From positions 372,001 through 436,000 of the forward strand of contig JAUPTC010000016.1 of NCBI GenBank assembly GCA_030762895.1: a stretch of DNA of 64,000 nt, written 5' to 3'. The stretch comes from Sophora flavescens. Taxonomy: Eukaryota; Streptophyta; Magnoliopsida; Fabales; Fabaceae. A program made the position numbers and the translations under genes. Below the pieces are notes generated by a model. The model made no database searches and was not told the DNA's origin. It worked only from the letters and a program-made list of their open reading frames with translations. Below, one piece after another: positions 10,916 through 24,219 of the stretch (position 1 is its first letter; each line of letters begins with the position of its first letter).

Positions 10916-10927
10916 TTTGTAGTGACA

Positions 10928-11754
10928 AAAGCTGCCCACCCCTCCACTGTGCTGGCTTTCCAAAAATCCTGGACCACCTTTCCGAAACCTCTCTGTTGGA
11001 GCCAACAATTGTTAAAACGAAAAGGCTTCAGACTCGAAACTGCATTCACGGTCTTTAATATAATTAGGCAATGATTAAAATAATCCCTATCAAGAATCCA
11101 TTAAGCCGAGTGACCCCAAGTATCTAACCACTCTGGAGACACCAAGAACCTATCCAATCTGCTCATTACGGACTTGTACCATGTGAATTTCCTTCCATAT
11201 ACCGGGAGATCTAACAATTCCATATCATCAATGAAACTAGCAAAATCAGCTATATCACCTCTAATCACTTGGCCTGCTGTCCCCCATCTTTTGCTCTGAT
11301 TTTTAATTGCATTGAAGTCTCCCATAAGGCACCAACACCCACTCCCGAACCCCTTCTTCGACATCTTCAAGTCCTCCTACATCCTTCTTTTTTCAGCTCT
11401 ACTACAAGAGGAATAAATGTTTACACAGAAACCACCCCTACAGAATTTGAAGACACACTTGAAACTTTGATTGTTCCAAATACACAGCATCCCTGCAGAC
11501 CTGCCAACCGAGGGACTAAAACACCAATCAAAAGAGTTGTTTCCCCACAGATATTCACAAAGTTCTCTGTCAATCGATTCCATCTTCGTTTCTTGAATGA
11601 ATAAAAACTCCAACTTATTTTTTGATATGAGTTCCCTAACCTTCTTCTTCTTGATCGTCCCCCCAAACCCCTTATATTGATAGAACTCATAATCATTAAG
11701 TCGGATCATCAGTCCCATTTGAAGCATTTGTTGAATGCCCTCTTCCATTTGCAT
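10928..11754 (-). pseudogene. LINE A endonuclease domain
   Basis: The minus frame covers 11754-11377, 11370-11101 and 11049 to the CACTA1 junction, in one phase apart from a stop at 11371-11376 and a frameshift near 11640. The SINIRGLGG start of the domain is in the other frame (about 11690). It is the apurinic-endonuclease-like nuclease of L1 ORF2 that nicks target DNA: FLFIQETKM (catalytic Glu), CLMGDFNAIKN, and FTWYKSVMSRLDRFLVS. Reading resumes across CACTA1 at 7446. Upstream of 11754 only a trace of ORF1 is visible. Confidence 0.88.
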
Positions 11755-12455
11755 CCCTGTCTCACGACTCTAGTTGTTCCAGTTTATCCAGAATAACTTC
11801 TGAATTTCTTATTTATTACATGTATGAAATTAATTATTTTGACTAAAAATGACAACATTTAATATATATATATATATATACACACACACGAAGATGTCAA
11901 TTTATCATTTTAATAAAATATATTTAAATTATAGTGATTGGTATTCTAGTGATCATTTTCCTCCTTCTATCAATTCCAGTTTCATTGAAGATCAAGGAAC
12001 TGGTGGGCTCTTGGCACACCAACAGAGAATAAGGGTGTATCATATCACGGATTTGGATTTCTTGCATTCATTATATTCACACATTCATGGTTTTACTGAT
12101 ATACACTGTTAGATGTATTTGAGTGGTGTATTAAAAAAATTTAAAAAGATAGAGCACTAATAAAGAGAGAATCGAGAATGAAGGGAAAGAGGGTGAAGAT
12201 AGCAGAGAAATTCAAAAGCAGGTAGGTATCGGTGAAGAAATTGGAGTGAAGTTGATGTTGAGCAGAATAAATTTCTGGTTATATTTCTTTAACACTTGGA
12301 TTAGTATTTCTTAATAACTTGGGACAAATAGCGGAATCCTGGGGTTCCAAATTTGCCATGCGAATCTTGCCAACTAGATAGTATAATATAAGTAATTTTT
12401 CTGTATGGCAATAGGGTTCCACAATCCTTGTTCTTGAAGTTGCACCTCCTTATGT

Positions 12456-12559
12456 TTTTTTTTTATAAGCAAAAGATGTATTGATAAAAGATACAAGAGA
12501 TATCATAACCCATATACAAGAAATGTGAAATAAGGGAAGAAACCAATGTAAACAAAATA
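12456..12559 (-). mobile_element. Short LINE 3'-end retroposon with 16-base duplication
   Basis: A T-run followed by ATAAGCAAAAGATGTATTG resembles the 3' end of the LINE fragment at 58409. It is flanked by a perfect 16-base target duplication TTGCACCTCCTTATGT (12440-12455 and 12560-12575). The insertion is about 100 bases, so it is an extreme 5' truncation made by LINE target-primed reverse transcription. Confidence 0.85.
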
Positions 12560-12742
12560 TTGCACCTCCTTATGTAGATAAGAGGTTTTGCTGTTTTCTA
12601 CCATTAAGGATGTTTTACTTTTGTTCTTTGGGTTTCTTGGTGTTATTTCATTCGATCATGAACTAATACCCTTCTTTTATGAAGATGATGTAACCTCGTT
12701 ATGACAGTTTGGTGATATTTTAACTATTTCCGAGTCTTTATT

Positions 12743-12840
12743 TTTTATTTTTTGATAAGTCCAAATATATTAATAAAGAGTACAAGAGGTATCACAACCC
12801 ATGTACAAAAAAACAAGAAGGACGATAGAAGGAAGATTCT
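12743..12840 (-). mobile_element. Second short LINE 3'-end retroposon
   Basis: T-rich start followed by TTTTGATAAGTCCAAATATA and a GTACAAGAGGTATCACAACC block shared with the insertion at 12456. It is flanked by an imperfect duplication GAGTCTTTATT (12732-12742) / GAATCTTTATT (12841-12851). Confidence 0.7.
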
Positions 12841-13439
12841 GAATCTTTATTAATCTCTTTTGTGTTTTATTTCTGCTTTCAATTAATGTTTCAATATGTG
12901 GCCACTAGTTGACATAATTCCTAATCAAAATGAAATTGAGAGGAGATTTACGTATCTAGGAAAATGAAATAAAACCATAGGATGAATACCTATAGGGATA
13001 TAGCGAGAGCCTTATGCAACCTAAATAGAGAGCCATTGAACTTAATTGATTCTTGGATAATTAATCATTACAGAGGTATAGTTGGTTAAGGATCAAGGGG
13101 TTTGTTCTTGTGGACTTGAGATAGACATAAGAATTGACCACCAAGAGGCAAGAATGACCACCTTTCTACCAAAAGGGAGATTTCAAACTATCAAGATCGG
13201 AGAATTGGATATATATATATATAAAAGATGTATCTAGTGAGAGGAGTACGTAAATCTAAATCATACAACCATATATGGATGGTTAAGATTAAAAGTTATT
13301 TAATGTAATGAATTTAGATGCTTATTCTGATAATATAAGTCCTAATTCTATAGAAGTAGAAATTTCTTTTGATAATTCAGGGTCTGCATAGCCCATTCAT
13401 CAAAATGTTTCCCTATGAATTGTTTGACATGGAAATTGT

Positions 13440-14440
13440 AGAGGTGCATGGGGTAAAAACTTCCATAATCTTATTAGAGACTGCATGAGAATCTATCAAA
13501 CAGATTTTATAGCTTTGCTTGAACCTCGAATCAGTGGAGCTACTGCTGATAAAGTAGTTCAGAAAATTGGACTAACTGAGTGTATTAGGGTAGAGGCCAT
13601 AGGATTTTCTGGTGGGATATGGTGTGTGTGGAAATCTCATTGTCCCGCTATTCGTGTCATTTCTACTTCTAAGTATTGTGTTCACCTCATTATTAATGAA
13701 AATTCTCCCTCTGTGTGGTTTTTGTCCATTGTTTATGGAAGTCCCTCTTTAGGTCAGAGAGAGGAGACTTGAAAAGAGCTTAGAAATCATAGATTAACTA
13801 TTAATGGTCCTTGGCTCATTGGAGGTGATTTTAATGCTATTACTTCTAATAGAGAAAAACAAGGAGGAGCTCCTCCTATACCTAGTTCCTGCTCCTCTTT
13901 TGCTGCTTGTATATATAGATGATTGCCATTTAATTGATCTAGGTTATTCGAGGTCCTCCTTTTACTTGGAGTAGAGGTGAAGTGAAGGAAAGACCAGATA
14001 GAGTTTTATGTTCTGTTGAATGGTTATCTAGATTCCCTTCTTGTTCTATCACCCACCTCCCAATCCAATCTTCGGATCATTTAGGACTTTGGATAAGGCC
14101 TACTGCTACTTCCAATGAGTGACATAATTACTTTAAGTTTATAGGATCTTGGCTCGATCATCCTGATATCTCAAATCAGGTTCATAAATCTTGGATCTCT
14201 TCTTCTAATTGGAGTGAAAATATTAAAAGAACTACTCTGAATCTTAAACATTGGAATAAAGAGGTTTTTGGTAATATCTTTAAAAGGAAGGAGAGAATTC
14301 TTAGAAGATTAGAAGTAATTAATAGAGTTTTAATGACCAATTCAATAGATAGACTTCTAATTCTAAGAAAGGAACTCTGGGAGGAATATATCATGATTGT
14401 AAAACAAGAGGAAAACTATTGGTTTCAACTTTCAACAATC
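13440..14440 (+). pseudogene. LINE C endonuclease domain
   Basis: Open from about 13485 to 13772 with FIALLEPRISG (catalytic Glu of the endonuclease), FSGGIWCVWKS and FLSIVYGSP, preceded by NCRGAWGKN. After the TGA at 13770 the same frame continues with PWLIGGDFNAIT, the conserved Asp/Asn motif. It is then broken by frameshifts in the next few hundred bases (RDRVL-like and SDH-like blocks around 13995-14080). Function in the family is target nicking for L1-type retrotransposition. Confidence 0.85.
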
Positions 14441-14856
14441 TAGAAGTAAATGGCTTATGATGGGTGATAGTAATTCAAGGTTCTTTCATCAATCTGCCAT
14501 AATCAAAAGGAGAAGGAACATTATTTCTTCTCTCATGGGTCCTGATGAAATCTGATTTATGAGGACTCTGAATTGCAAAAGCTTGTCTCAAACTTTTTCG
14601 AAAACCTGTATAAGTGTGCTGATTTGGGAGTTGTTCCATTTTCTACGCTGTCTTCCTTTCCTACTATAAAAGAAATTGGCAGAATCTATCTTCAGAATCC
14701 TAGAAGAGACTAGAAGAGCCCTCTTTAGTATGAAAAAATTTAAATCCCTGGCCCATATGGTTTTCATCCTATTTTCTTCAAGTCTCAGTGGAACACTATT
14801 GGTTATTCCATTTTTACTTTAGTTAATGATTGTTTAAATGATCCTAGTAAAATAGG

Positions 14857-15081
14857 TGTGAAGAATCCATGGATGTGAGGGATAGAGATCATACTCATAG
14901 GAGAGATAGAGAGCATATGTATACTCATGTGGTAACATATTGATTGATTGAAAAAAGATAATGAAATGAGATACATGAGGCTCTATTTATAGAGCTAGCT
15001 AACTAACTAACACAATTAACTCTCTAACAAACTATTAACAACCTATAACAAACTCTAACAAATTTATTTATATTCTTAACA
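14857..15081 (-). repeat. 3' LTR of small LTR element
   Basis: 225 bases, TGTTAAGAAT to CTTCACA on the minus strand. A TATA-like CTATAAATAGAG lies near 14970-14985 on the minus strand. Confidence 0.92.
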
Positions 15082-15265
15082 GCCCCCCTCAAGCTGATAA
15101 GTGGTATCACCACAATCAGCTTGAATTACAATCAAGATATAACATGGAAAGAACAGTAAAGAAAAACAAAATGATGCACATAAGCCCAAAAGAAAAAAAA
15201 AACAGTAAAGAGAAAGAAAAAAAAAAAAAAACCCAAAAGCTGAGGAAGCCTAGCCCAATTGTGAG

Positions 15266-16328
15266 TCAGGGCAATCCCCTTCCACCAATCCATATTTCCA
15301 AACCCGACTTTCCTCTATCCCAAGGCCGCCACAGAAGCTTCTGGAGGAGGATGGAACCGCAAGGGGAGAAAAGGCCAAAGATTCCGTCGCCGGCGGCAGG
15401 AGTAAGAGTAGGCGCAAAAGGAACTCGGAGGCGTGGTGGTGCGCAAGGTGCACTTCTGTCAACAGCTAGCTTCAACGGCCAATGGCGGCGATTTCCGCCT
15501 GGATCGAAGACAAACGCGGAGCGTTTTGGAAGCGTTGATAACACAGTGATAGTGCGCTCCGCCGTCTTCTTCGGCAACGACACGGTGGTTGTCGAATCGA
15601 ACTGCTCGGGATCAAACCATGGAAGATGAACCAGATCAAGTGCGGGGAAGACGAAATCGACACGAAACCTCGAAACACCGAATCTGTCGTCGTTGGAGAG
15701 ACGTTGGCAGAGCTTCAAGCCCAGATAACGTTGCTCTTGCTCGATGGATTTCTCAGACCGAACCAACGAAGTTGTGATGCACTGAAGCTTCTCTTGCACA
15801 GCGGAGCAAATCGTAGTTTCCTTGGATCTTTGCTGTTGATCTGTGGTTGTTGATTCCAGACCAGAGATGTTGAGAACTAGCCGTGGCTGTGGCTTCTTTG
15901 GAGAGACTGGTGGTGATTCTTGATGCAGCGGAAACTCCGGTGGTGATTCTTGATGATTTGGCGGTGATTGTCTTTGGTTTGTGGAGGGTTCGAAGCTTGT
16001 TCCTCCTCCTCTGTGTCGCAGAAACAATTCATGATGCAGGTGATTTCTCCAATCTTGATGGTTGATCCATCCATTGTTGGCTTGATCAGAATCACCGGAG
16101 TCACGGACACTGTATGATGATCTGAGTTCCTTGAGTTTTCGAAGCTGCCGAAGGCGAATTGGTAGTGTTTGTTCTCCGTTTTTGCAGATTCAAGAACGTC
16201 AGTGAGGCTCAGTTCGTGCTGTGGCAGAGAATCCGGTAGATCTTCACTGTCTGAATCAGATTCAGATGCCTCATCGTCGTCACTATCCAAAGCATCAGCG
16301 GAAGCCTCACGGTATCTCTCTGATACCA
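15266..16328 (-). other. Unrecognised coding potential inside small LTR element
   Basis: Two overlapping minus frames are open: 16329-15877 (150 codons) and 16027-15266 (253 codons). The first begins at an ATG that overlaps the LTR/primer-site junction, so its start is doubtful. It encodes a very acidic Ser/Asp/Glu stretch (DDDEASESDSDSEDLPDSLP), then FAFGSFENSRNSD. The second is Pro/Ser-rich, then has ordinary composition (RFRVDFVFPALDLVHLPWF). I recognise neither as gag, protease or RT. They may be host gene fragments picked up by the element, or one gene split by a frameshift. I give no function. Confidence 0.4.
16318..16328 (-). promoter_or_regulatory. Primer-binding site, initiator Met tRNA type
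   Basis: Minus-strand TGGTATCAGAG immediately after the 5' LTR. Confidence 0.9.
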
Positions 16329-16553
16329 TGTGAAGAATCCATGGATGTGAGGGATAGAGATCATACTCATAGGAGAGATAGAGAGCATATGTATACTCAT
16401 GTGGTAAGATATTGATTGATTGAAAAAAGATAATGAAATGAGATACATGAGGCTCTATTTATAGAGCTAGCTAACTAACTAACACAATTAACTCTCTAAC
16501 AAACTATTAACAACCTATAACAAACTCTAACAAATTTATTTATATTCTTAACA
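16329..16553 (-). repeat. 5' LTR of small LTR element
   Basis: 225 bases, identical to 14857-15081 except for one C/G difference in the GTGGTAACAT/GTGGTAAGAT segment. Confidence 0.92.
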
Positions 16554-17189
16554 ATAGGATCTTTAAATCAAACCCTCTTAACCTTAATTCCTAAGAAAAC
16601 TGAGATTTCTCAGGTTAGTCATTTGAGGCCCGTAACCCACTGTAATGTAAGCTACAAAATCATTTCCAAAATTATCTCTCAGAGATTAAGAGTTATCTTG
16701 CCTTACATTATTTCAAATTCCCAAAGTAGTTTCATACCAGGGAGAACTACAATTGATAACATTTTAGTTTTACAAGAAGCTATTCATTCTTTTTCTCATT
16801 TTAAAGGAAGAAAAGGCTATATGATCATAAAACTCGATTTAGAGAAAGCTATAGGCTTGAATGGTCTTTTGTAATTGAAACTCTTGGACTCCTAGACATT
16901 TTCGAGAATATATGCAATATTATATATCACTTGTATTTCTTCTGTCTCTGTAAATATTAATTGGAATGGAGATAAAACTCCTTCCTTTCAAACATCTAGA
17001 GGCTTAAGACAAGGGGACCCCATCTCTCCATATTTATTAATTCTGGCCATGGAAAGATTAAGTCATAAAATTCTTGATTTAGTCAATTCGGGTGACTGGA
17101 ATGGGTTTAAATTTGGGGGTTTGAAAAAACTAGTGACTTAGGCATCTACTTGGGGGGTTCCAATGCTTCATCAAAGGTCATCCAAATAG

Positions 17190-17850
17190 GCTTATTCATA
17201 TGTGTTTGACAAAATGAGGAAAAAGCTTTCAGTTTGGAAGGAAAATTCTTTGTCCTTTGCAAGCCGAGTAACACTAGCACAATCTTCCTTGTCTAGTATG
17301 CCAGGCTATGTAATGCAAACTTTAGCTATTCCAGTTCAGTTTGTGAGGAAGCGAGAAAAAAATATGCAGAGATTTTATTTGGGGTATTACTTGTGGATAA
17401 GAGGAAGTGTCATATAGTTTCTTGGGAAAAGCTTTGCAAACCCAAAAAGCTTGGTGGTCTAGGATTCGAAGTATGAGGATTCTAAATCAGTGTTACATGA
17501 TGAAGCTGGCTTGGCAATTAGCAAACAATAGGGAAAAGCTTTGGGTTCAAATTATGAGAGCTAAGTATCAATGTAGCTCTCAACTTCTTCCAAGGATCAG
17601 TATGAAGTATAACTCAACTAATGTATGGAAGGCCATTTCAAGAGTTTGCTCTCAAGTTGAAAACATTATTGAGTGGAGTGTGAGGAATGGCCAAGACACT
17701 CGGTTTTGGGAAGACAATTGGATTCAAAATTGTCACAGCCTTGAACATTACCTCTTAGACTCTGTTCCTCAAGCAGAAAAAGAATTTCCAGTATCTTTTT
17801 ATGGGGACCAAGCTGTTACATCTGTGATTTTATGTATGGTTTACGTATGA
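17190..17850 (+). pseudogene. LINE C RT C-terminal region
   Basis: 17202-17417 encodes KMRKKLSVWKENSLSFASRV and a conserved region after the RT palm (SSLSSMPGYVMQ). After a frameshift, 17407-17850 reads GFEV, LNQCYMMKLAWQLANNREKL, a VWKAISRV block and FWEDNWI. This is the usual order in plant LINE ORF2 before the zinc-binding RT tail. The frame is cut near 17850 by the inserted repeat. Confidence 0.85.
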
Positions 17851-20619
<2,769 letters not shown>

Positions 20620-21430
20620 TCATAAGCAGGTTGGAAATGAGACATAATCCAGAGAGTTGTGCCAGAATTTTTGTGTGAGAAAATAGAAGCTATCATAGCT
20701 CATTTTTCTAACCAATATGATTTTCTAAACCGAAACCTGAATCATACGGTCAATTTTCAATCAAATCTGCATATTCTGTTCTGACTTCTCCTTCTCATGA
20801 GAATATGCTTCCAAATCTTTTATTTATGAAAGCTTCTTAGTGGAAAGGTCCTACAAGAATTCGGTGTCATCATTGGAAACTTGTGCATGGTTATCTGTTA
20901 ACAAATGAGGAGAGATTTAGGAGAGGGATATCTCAAGACAATGTTTGGCCAAGATACTCTGCAGCTCCAGAAAGTTTAATGTATATGATGAGAGATTGTG
21001 AAGATATTTTTTTTTGGACTCAGTGTATTGATCCTCATGAATACAATAAGTTCTTCAATATGTGACTTCATCGGTGGTTGGACCAGAACTTTTCTTAATT
21101 GAAAAGGAGTTACATCATCCAATTAAGCTTCATGTCTTACTCTCAGTTACAGGTTTAGAGTCAATTTTGGAAGAAACCTGATGGTTCAAATGCAACTCGG
21201 ATGGGTCCTATAGGCAACAAGGAGGCAGCTCTTCTTGTGGGGGAGTAATTAGAGATGAATTTGGAAACTTTGTTAAGGGTTATTTTTGCAAGTTAAACCC
21301 GTGGAATGCTATTATAGCAGAACTGCATGGTTTACTCTTTGGCATCAAATTGGCCAAGTCAAGTAATATCAGTAAAATTTCTTTTGAATTTGTCTCCCTT
21401 GTGATTTATGATATGATTTCCAAGGGCTTT
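20620..21430 (+). pseudogene. LINE C zinc-binding RT tail and RNase H domain
   Basis: 20630-21065 resumes the LINE frame (VPEFLCEKIEAIIAHFSNQYD and the zinc-binding RT region WKGPTRIR, HHWKLVHGYLLTNEERFRRG). RNase H lies at about 21181-21365: KCNSDGS (first catalytic Asp), GGVIRDEFGNFVKG, and AELHGLLFGIKLA (catalytic Glu). It then decays near 21430. The zinc-binding RT tail and RNase H together are typical of one group of plant L1 elements. Confidence 0.82.
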
Positions 21431-22533
21431 ACACCAATCTCTTATATTCAGCCTCTACTCTTAGAGGCCATTTCTTTTGAAATTGACTCCCTTGTGATTT
21501 ATATTAAACCCTTCATTTTATTTGTAATCCAATGGAAGTTAGGTACACAACTTCTTTAATGAGTTAATGTACGTCATTTGATTACATTTAAATGAAGGGT
21601 AATTATTTAAATTAACTCCTTTTTTATAATAAAGTTTAGGGTTTAACTTACTCTTTGAGTAACTTGATCCTCTTTATTTATTTATATATATATATGAGTA
21701 GAGATTCATTAAATCTTACAAGAGTAAGTTTAAAAGACTTCTTGATCCCCACTTTTCAATTTACTCTAATCCAATGATTTACATTAATTTATTTAAAAAG
21801 GCAAACGGACGGGTAAATTTCCATTAAAACCATTTCTAATTAATTTTTAATAAAAAGAAGATTGCTATTTGACATGGTAAGACAATGGAAATAGAAAATT
21901 TTATTTTGTAGCTGAGACACAATAAGGGCTTGTTTGTTACGAATTTTTAAAAAATAATTTTGACATTCAATAATTTAGATTTTTTTTACAGATTTTAAAG
22001 AAAAACAAAACCTATTTTGTGTTTGATTATAATAATCAAAAATCATTTTTTAAATAGTAGTTAGTGATTTTAAATGAATTTCCCAAAAGCTCGGTTTATA
22101 CAACTTTTAGTTCTCTTTCATTTACATGATCATTATACAGCATAACCCTTAAGTTAATCATGTCTACTATTCTAACTCTTAAAACACAATTCATTTTTTC
22201 ATAATTTTCTCTTTCAAGCTCCTACAATGTTTTCATCACCATATAGAGAAGTTTTTGAATTCCTTATCCCCATCTAAGCTTGCACCGAAACTTAGCTCCC
22301 ACCTCGTCTTTAAGTGTAATTGAATGTGATCTTCCAAGATGGCTGAATTCGTTTGCAAAATTGACATGTAAATTGTGCATTGTTCAAAATAAACTATTTT
22401 TTTTAAATAAGTGATAAGCAAGTCTTATTCATTAATTGTCAATTCTTTCACTACGTTGATATTATACTTCTCTTAACATTTAACATTATATATGTTTTCA
22501 AAAGCAACAACTGCATTTCAAGCAACTACTTGC
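21431..22533. other. AT-rich spacer, no gene seen
   Basis: Low-complexity AT-rich DNA. A stretch near 21700-21790 (AGAGTAAGTTTAAAAG) is echoed at 60360-60400, which hints at a shared dispersed repeat. No coding frame with recognisable content. Confidence 0.5.
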
Positions 22534-22648
22534 CAGGGCCGGCCCAAAGTGTTCTAAAGTAGATAGTAATTACTAACTAGTAAGTAAAATTTTTTTTTGA
22601 GACCTAACGTGTCCCTTGCTTCGGTGGCTCAGCCCTTGAGTGGGCGGT
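22534..22648. mobile_element. hAT-like miniature element, 115 bases
   Basis: Starts CAGGGCCGGCCC and ends with a GGGCGGTG terminus, giving short imperfect inverted ends. Flanks are CTACTTGC (22526-22533) and CTACTTGT (22649-22656), an 8-base duplication with one mismatch, the size made by hAT transposases. No coding capacity. Confidence 0.6.
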
Positions 22649-22656
22649 GCTACTTG

Positions 22657-23717
22657 TTATGTTAATAATTTCTTTGGGTATCCTTTAACTCAATTTAATT
22701 GATTCATGTTTGTATTAGAACAGATAACATGGCACTAATTTATTTTAAAGGTCCACTTACATAATTAAGTATTGCTAATCTTGAAGGGTGCCTTGTGGTT
22801 GGGCAGAAAAGGGTGAAATTTTTCAATTAAAGCTATTGAAGTTATTATTGTTGCTAAGACCTTTTACGGAATTACGTTTATCATCACTATATATAATTGA
22901 GTGTCGCTTTTTACATATTATACCTCCCACACCATTTCCCATGTGTTGCCAAACATATGAAAATATTTGACATAAAGCGAACTTAACAAATCAGAAGAAG
23001 ATATGCTTCTCTTTCGTTAAAACTCTTGAGAGAGAGCTTTGCCGTCCTTATCGTCCTACCTGGTTTGAGGGATTAGTCTTTACAGTTGCGTGTGGATGAT
23101 ACTCTGAAAAACAAAAACAAAAAAAGATAAAATTATATAGGTCAACCGGGAAATATCTTGCTCAGATGCTTGGCGTTTGAAATGAATATTTATACTTGAA
23201 ATAGGAGTTACAAGGACGGAAATATCATGATTAGAGAGTTGAACAGTACTCTTAGCTGCTCATTGCCCTTCGGGGATCTATTGTATCTTACAGAAAAAAA
23301 AGTATCAAGGATTTTCAATATATTAAAAGAAAGTGTTTGTTATGGATTATTTGATTAAAAAATATTTCTTTTCGTAAAAAATCATTTTTAATAAATTTGG
23401 CTGTATTTGTTTAAGTTATTTGAAAAATTTATTTTTTTAATCCGTAATAAATTAAATGGGCCCAAATTTAATATATAATAAGATGCTTGTCAAAAACAAA
23501 GTAAGGTTAAACTGAAATCTTAAATGAAAGTTTATATAGATAGAGTGACAGTAATTGTCTAATTTTAGAGCAAAAAAGTTTTTTTTTTTCCTTTGTAGCG
23601 GAGTATAAAAGTTCAAATATTGTAAACATAAGAAGTGTTAAAATGTTTCTCTTTTTAAGCCAGCAGAAGAAGCAAGATTTGTTATGGTACCGTTTTCATT
23701 TTAAATATTTTTGTTTG
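22657..23717. other. AT-rich spacer, no gene seen
   Basis: No recognisable coding frame or terminal repeats. GTGTTTGTTATGGATTA (about 23333) and TTAATCCGTAATAAA (about 23440) could be the ends of a decayed miniature inverted-repeat element of about 120 bases, but this is weak. Confidence 0.4.
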
Positions 23718-23726
23718 GGTTACAAC

Positions 23727-24210
23727 CAATGTTATTAAAACCGAACCGGTGATCGACTCGGTCAGTGCACTGGATTAATAGGTCACTGGTTCAATCAGGT
23801 TCAACTGGGGGTTATTGGTTGACTCTGTATGAACCGGTATACATTAAAAAATTATAAAATATTCACATACATGACATCATAATTCAACATGTCTATATTC
23901 CTAAACTAAGTTATGTATATATAAAATATTTGCAAGCATTATAATGGATGTCTTCGGTGGCGTAGAGGTAAAACACGATGAATCTCTCCTGGAAGACCAA
24001 GCGCATGTGGCACATCTTCGGACAGCGTGCACGTGAGTAGTTCATCGGGTCTTTTCGATGGTTCAACCAAACCGGTTTAGTCGATTTAATCCGGTTTAAT
24101 CTCGGTTCAGTGACGTCAGTACCAGTTCGTTGGCTTATATGGTCTGATATATTGACCGGACCGGCCAGAGGTCCGATTTTCGACCGGTCAGATCCGAGTT
24201 TAATAACACT
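23727..24210. mobile_element. Terminal-inverted-repeat element, 484 bases
   Basis: The left end CAATGTTATTAAAACCGAAC and the inverted right end AGTGTTATTAAACTCGGATC match well. Flanks are GGTTACAAC (23718-23726) and GGCTACAAC (24211-24219), a 9-base duplication with one mismatch, which suits a Mutator-like element. The interior is rich in ACCGG/CCGGT words and has no transposase. Confidence 0.6.
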
Positions 24211-24219
24211 GGCTACAAC

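Larger units (their letters stand above)
7447..10924 (-). mobile_element. CACTA1, non-autonomous CACTA (En/Spm) transposon
   Basis: Terminal inverted repeats are CACTACAAAAAAAG at 7447 and CTTTTTTTGTAGTG ending at 10924, flanked by a perfect 3-base duplication ACA (7444-7446, 10925-10927). Subterminal arrays of TAGCGACCGAA/TTCGGTCGCTA units lie at both ends. Its content is the reverse complement of parts of CACTA2 (57248 onward). It keeps a 5' GA-rich leader, a conserved 5' block (duplicated) and the 3' end of the tnpA-like gene, but it has lost the tnpD-like transposase and would need transposase in trans. It is inserted in LINE A. Confidence 0.95.
5084..11815 (-). mobile_element. LINE A (plant L1-type retrotransposon), interrupted
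   Basis: One minus-strand LINE split by three elements. Its own pieces are about 11815-10925 (end of ORF1, endonuclease), 7446-5997 (reverse transcriptase) and 5111-5084; the rest lies beyond the Athila-like element, off-window. The insertions are CACTA1 (7447-10924), Cassandra (5112-5996) and Athila-like element 1. The RT part matches LINE B almost base for base around 57120-57247, which confirms that the pieces belong together. The 5' end near 11815 seems truncated within ORF1. Confidence 0.85.
11816..13389. other. AT-rich spacer between LINE A and LINE C
   Basis: No coding frame of note. It contains an (AT)n(AC)n tract at 11859-11890, a block at 12040-12130 (GGATTTGGATTTCTTGCATT) related to 24490-24660, and two very short LINE 3'-end insertions described separately. 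Confidence 0.6.
14857..16553 (-). mobile_element. Small non-autonomous LTR retrotransposon (copia-like), complete
   Basis: Two 225-base LTRs (14857-15081, 16329-16553) differ at one position only. The flanking duplication is a perfect ATAGG (14852-14856, 16554-16558). On the minus strand the primer site TGGTATCAGAG directly abuts the 5' LTR (16318-16328), and a TTGAGGGGGGC polypurine tract abuts the 3' LTR at 15082. The 1.25 kb interior has no protease, integrase or RT. It is one of the youngest insertions in the window and splits LINE C inside RT. Confidence 0.93.
14450..17150 (+). pseudogene. LINE C reverse transcriptase (split by small LTR element)
   Basis: Upstream of the insertion, 14460-14850 shows GDSNSRFFHQ, PGPYGFHP and FFKSQWNTIG in shifting frames. 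Downstream, 16559-16874 reads LIPKKTEISQVSHLRPVTHC, then ISKIISQRLRVILP, SFIPGRTTIDNILVLQE and IIKLDLEKA. GLRQGDPISPYL follows near 17000. The palm YADD motif is not found; sequence jumps from FKFGGL to the LGIYLG region near 17145. It encodes L1 ORF2 RT. Confidence 0.85.

Noticed and set aside
15144..15853. Plus-strand open frames inside the small LTR element
   Set aside because: They oppose the element's orientation and mirror the minus frames. I kept only the minus-strand coding potential as an open question.
21350..21559. Possible gene of 69 codons after LINE C
   Set aside because: Its first residues are the tail of the LINE RNase H domain; the rest is a repeat-rich AT spacer.
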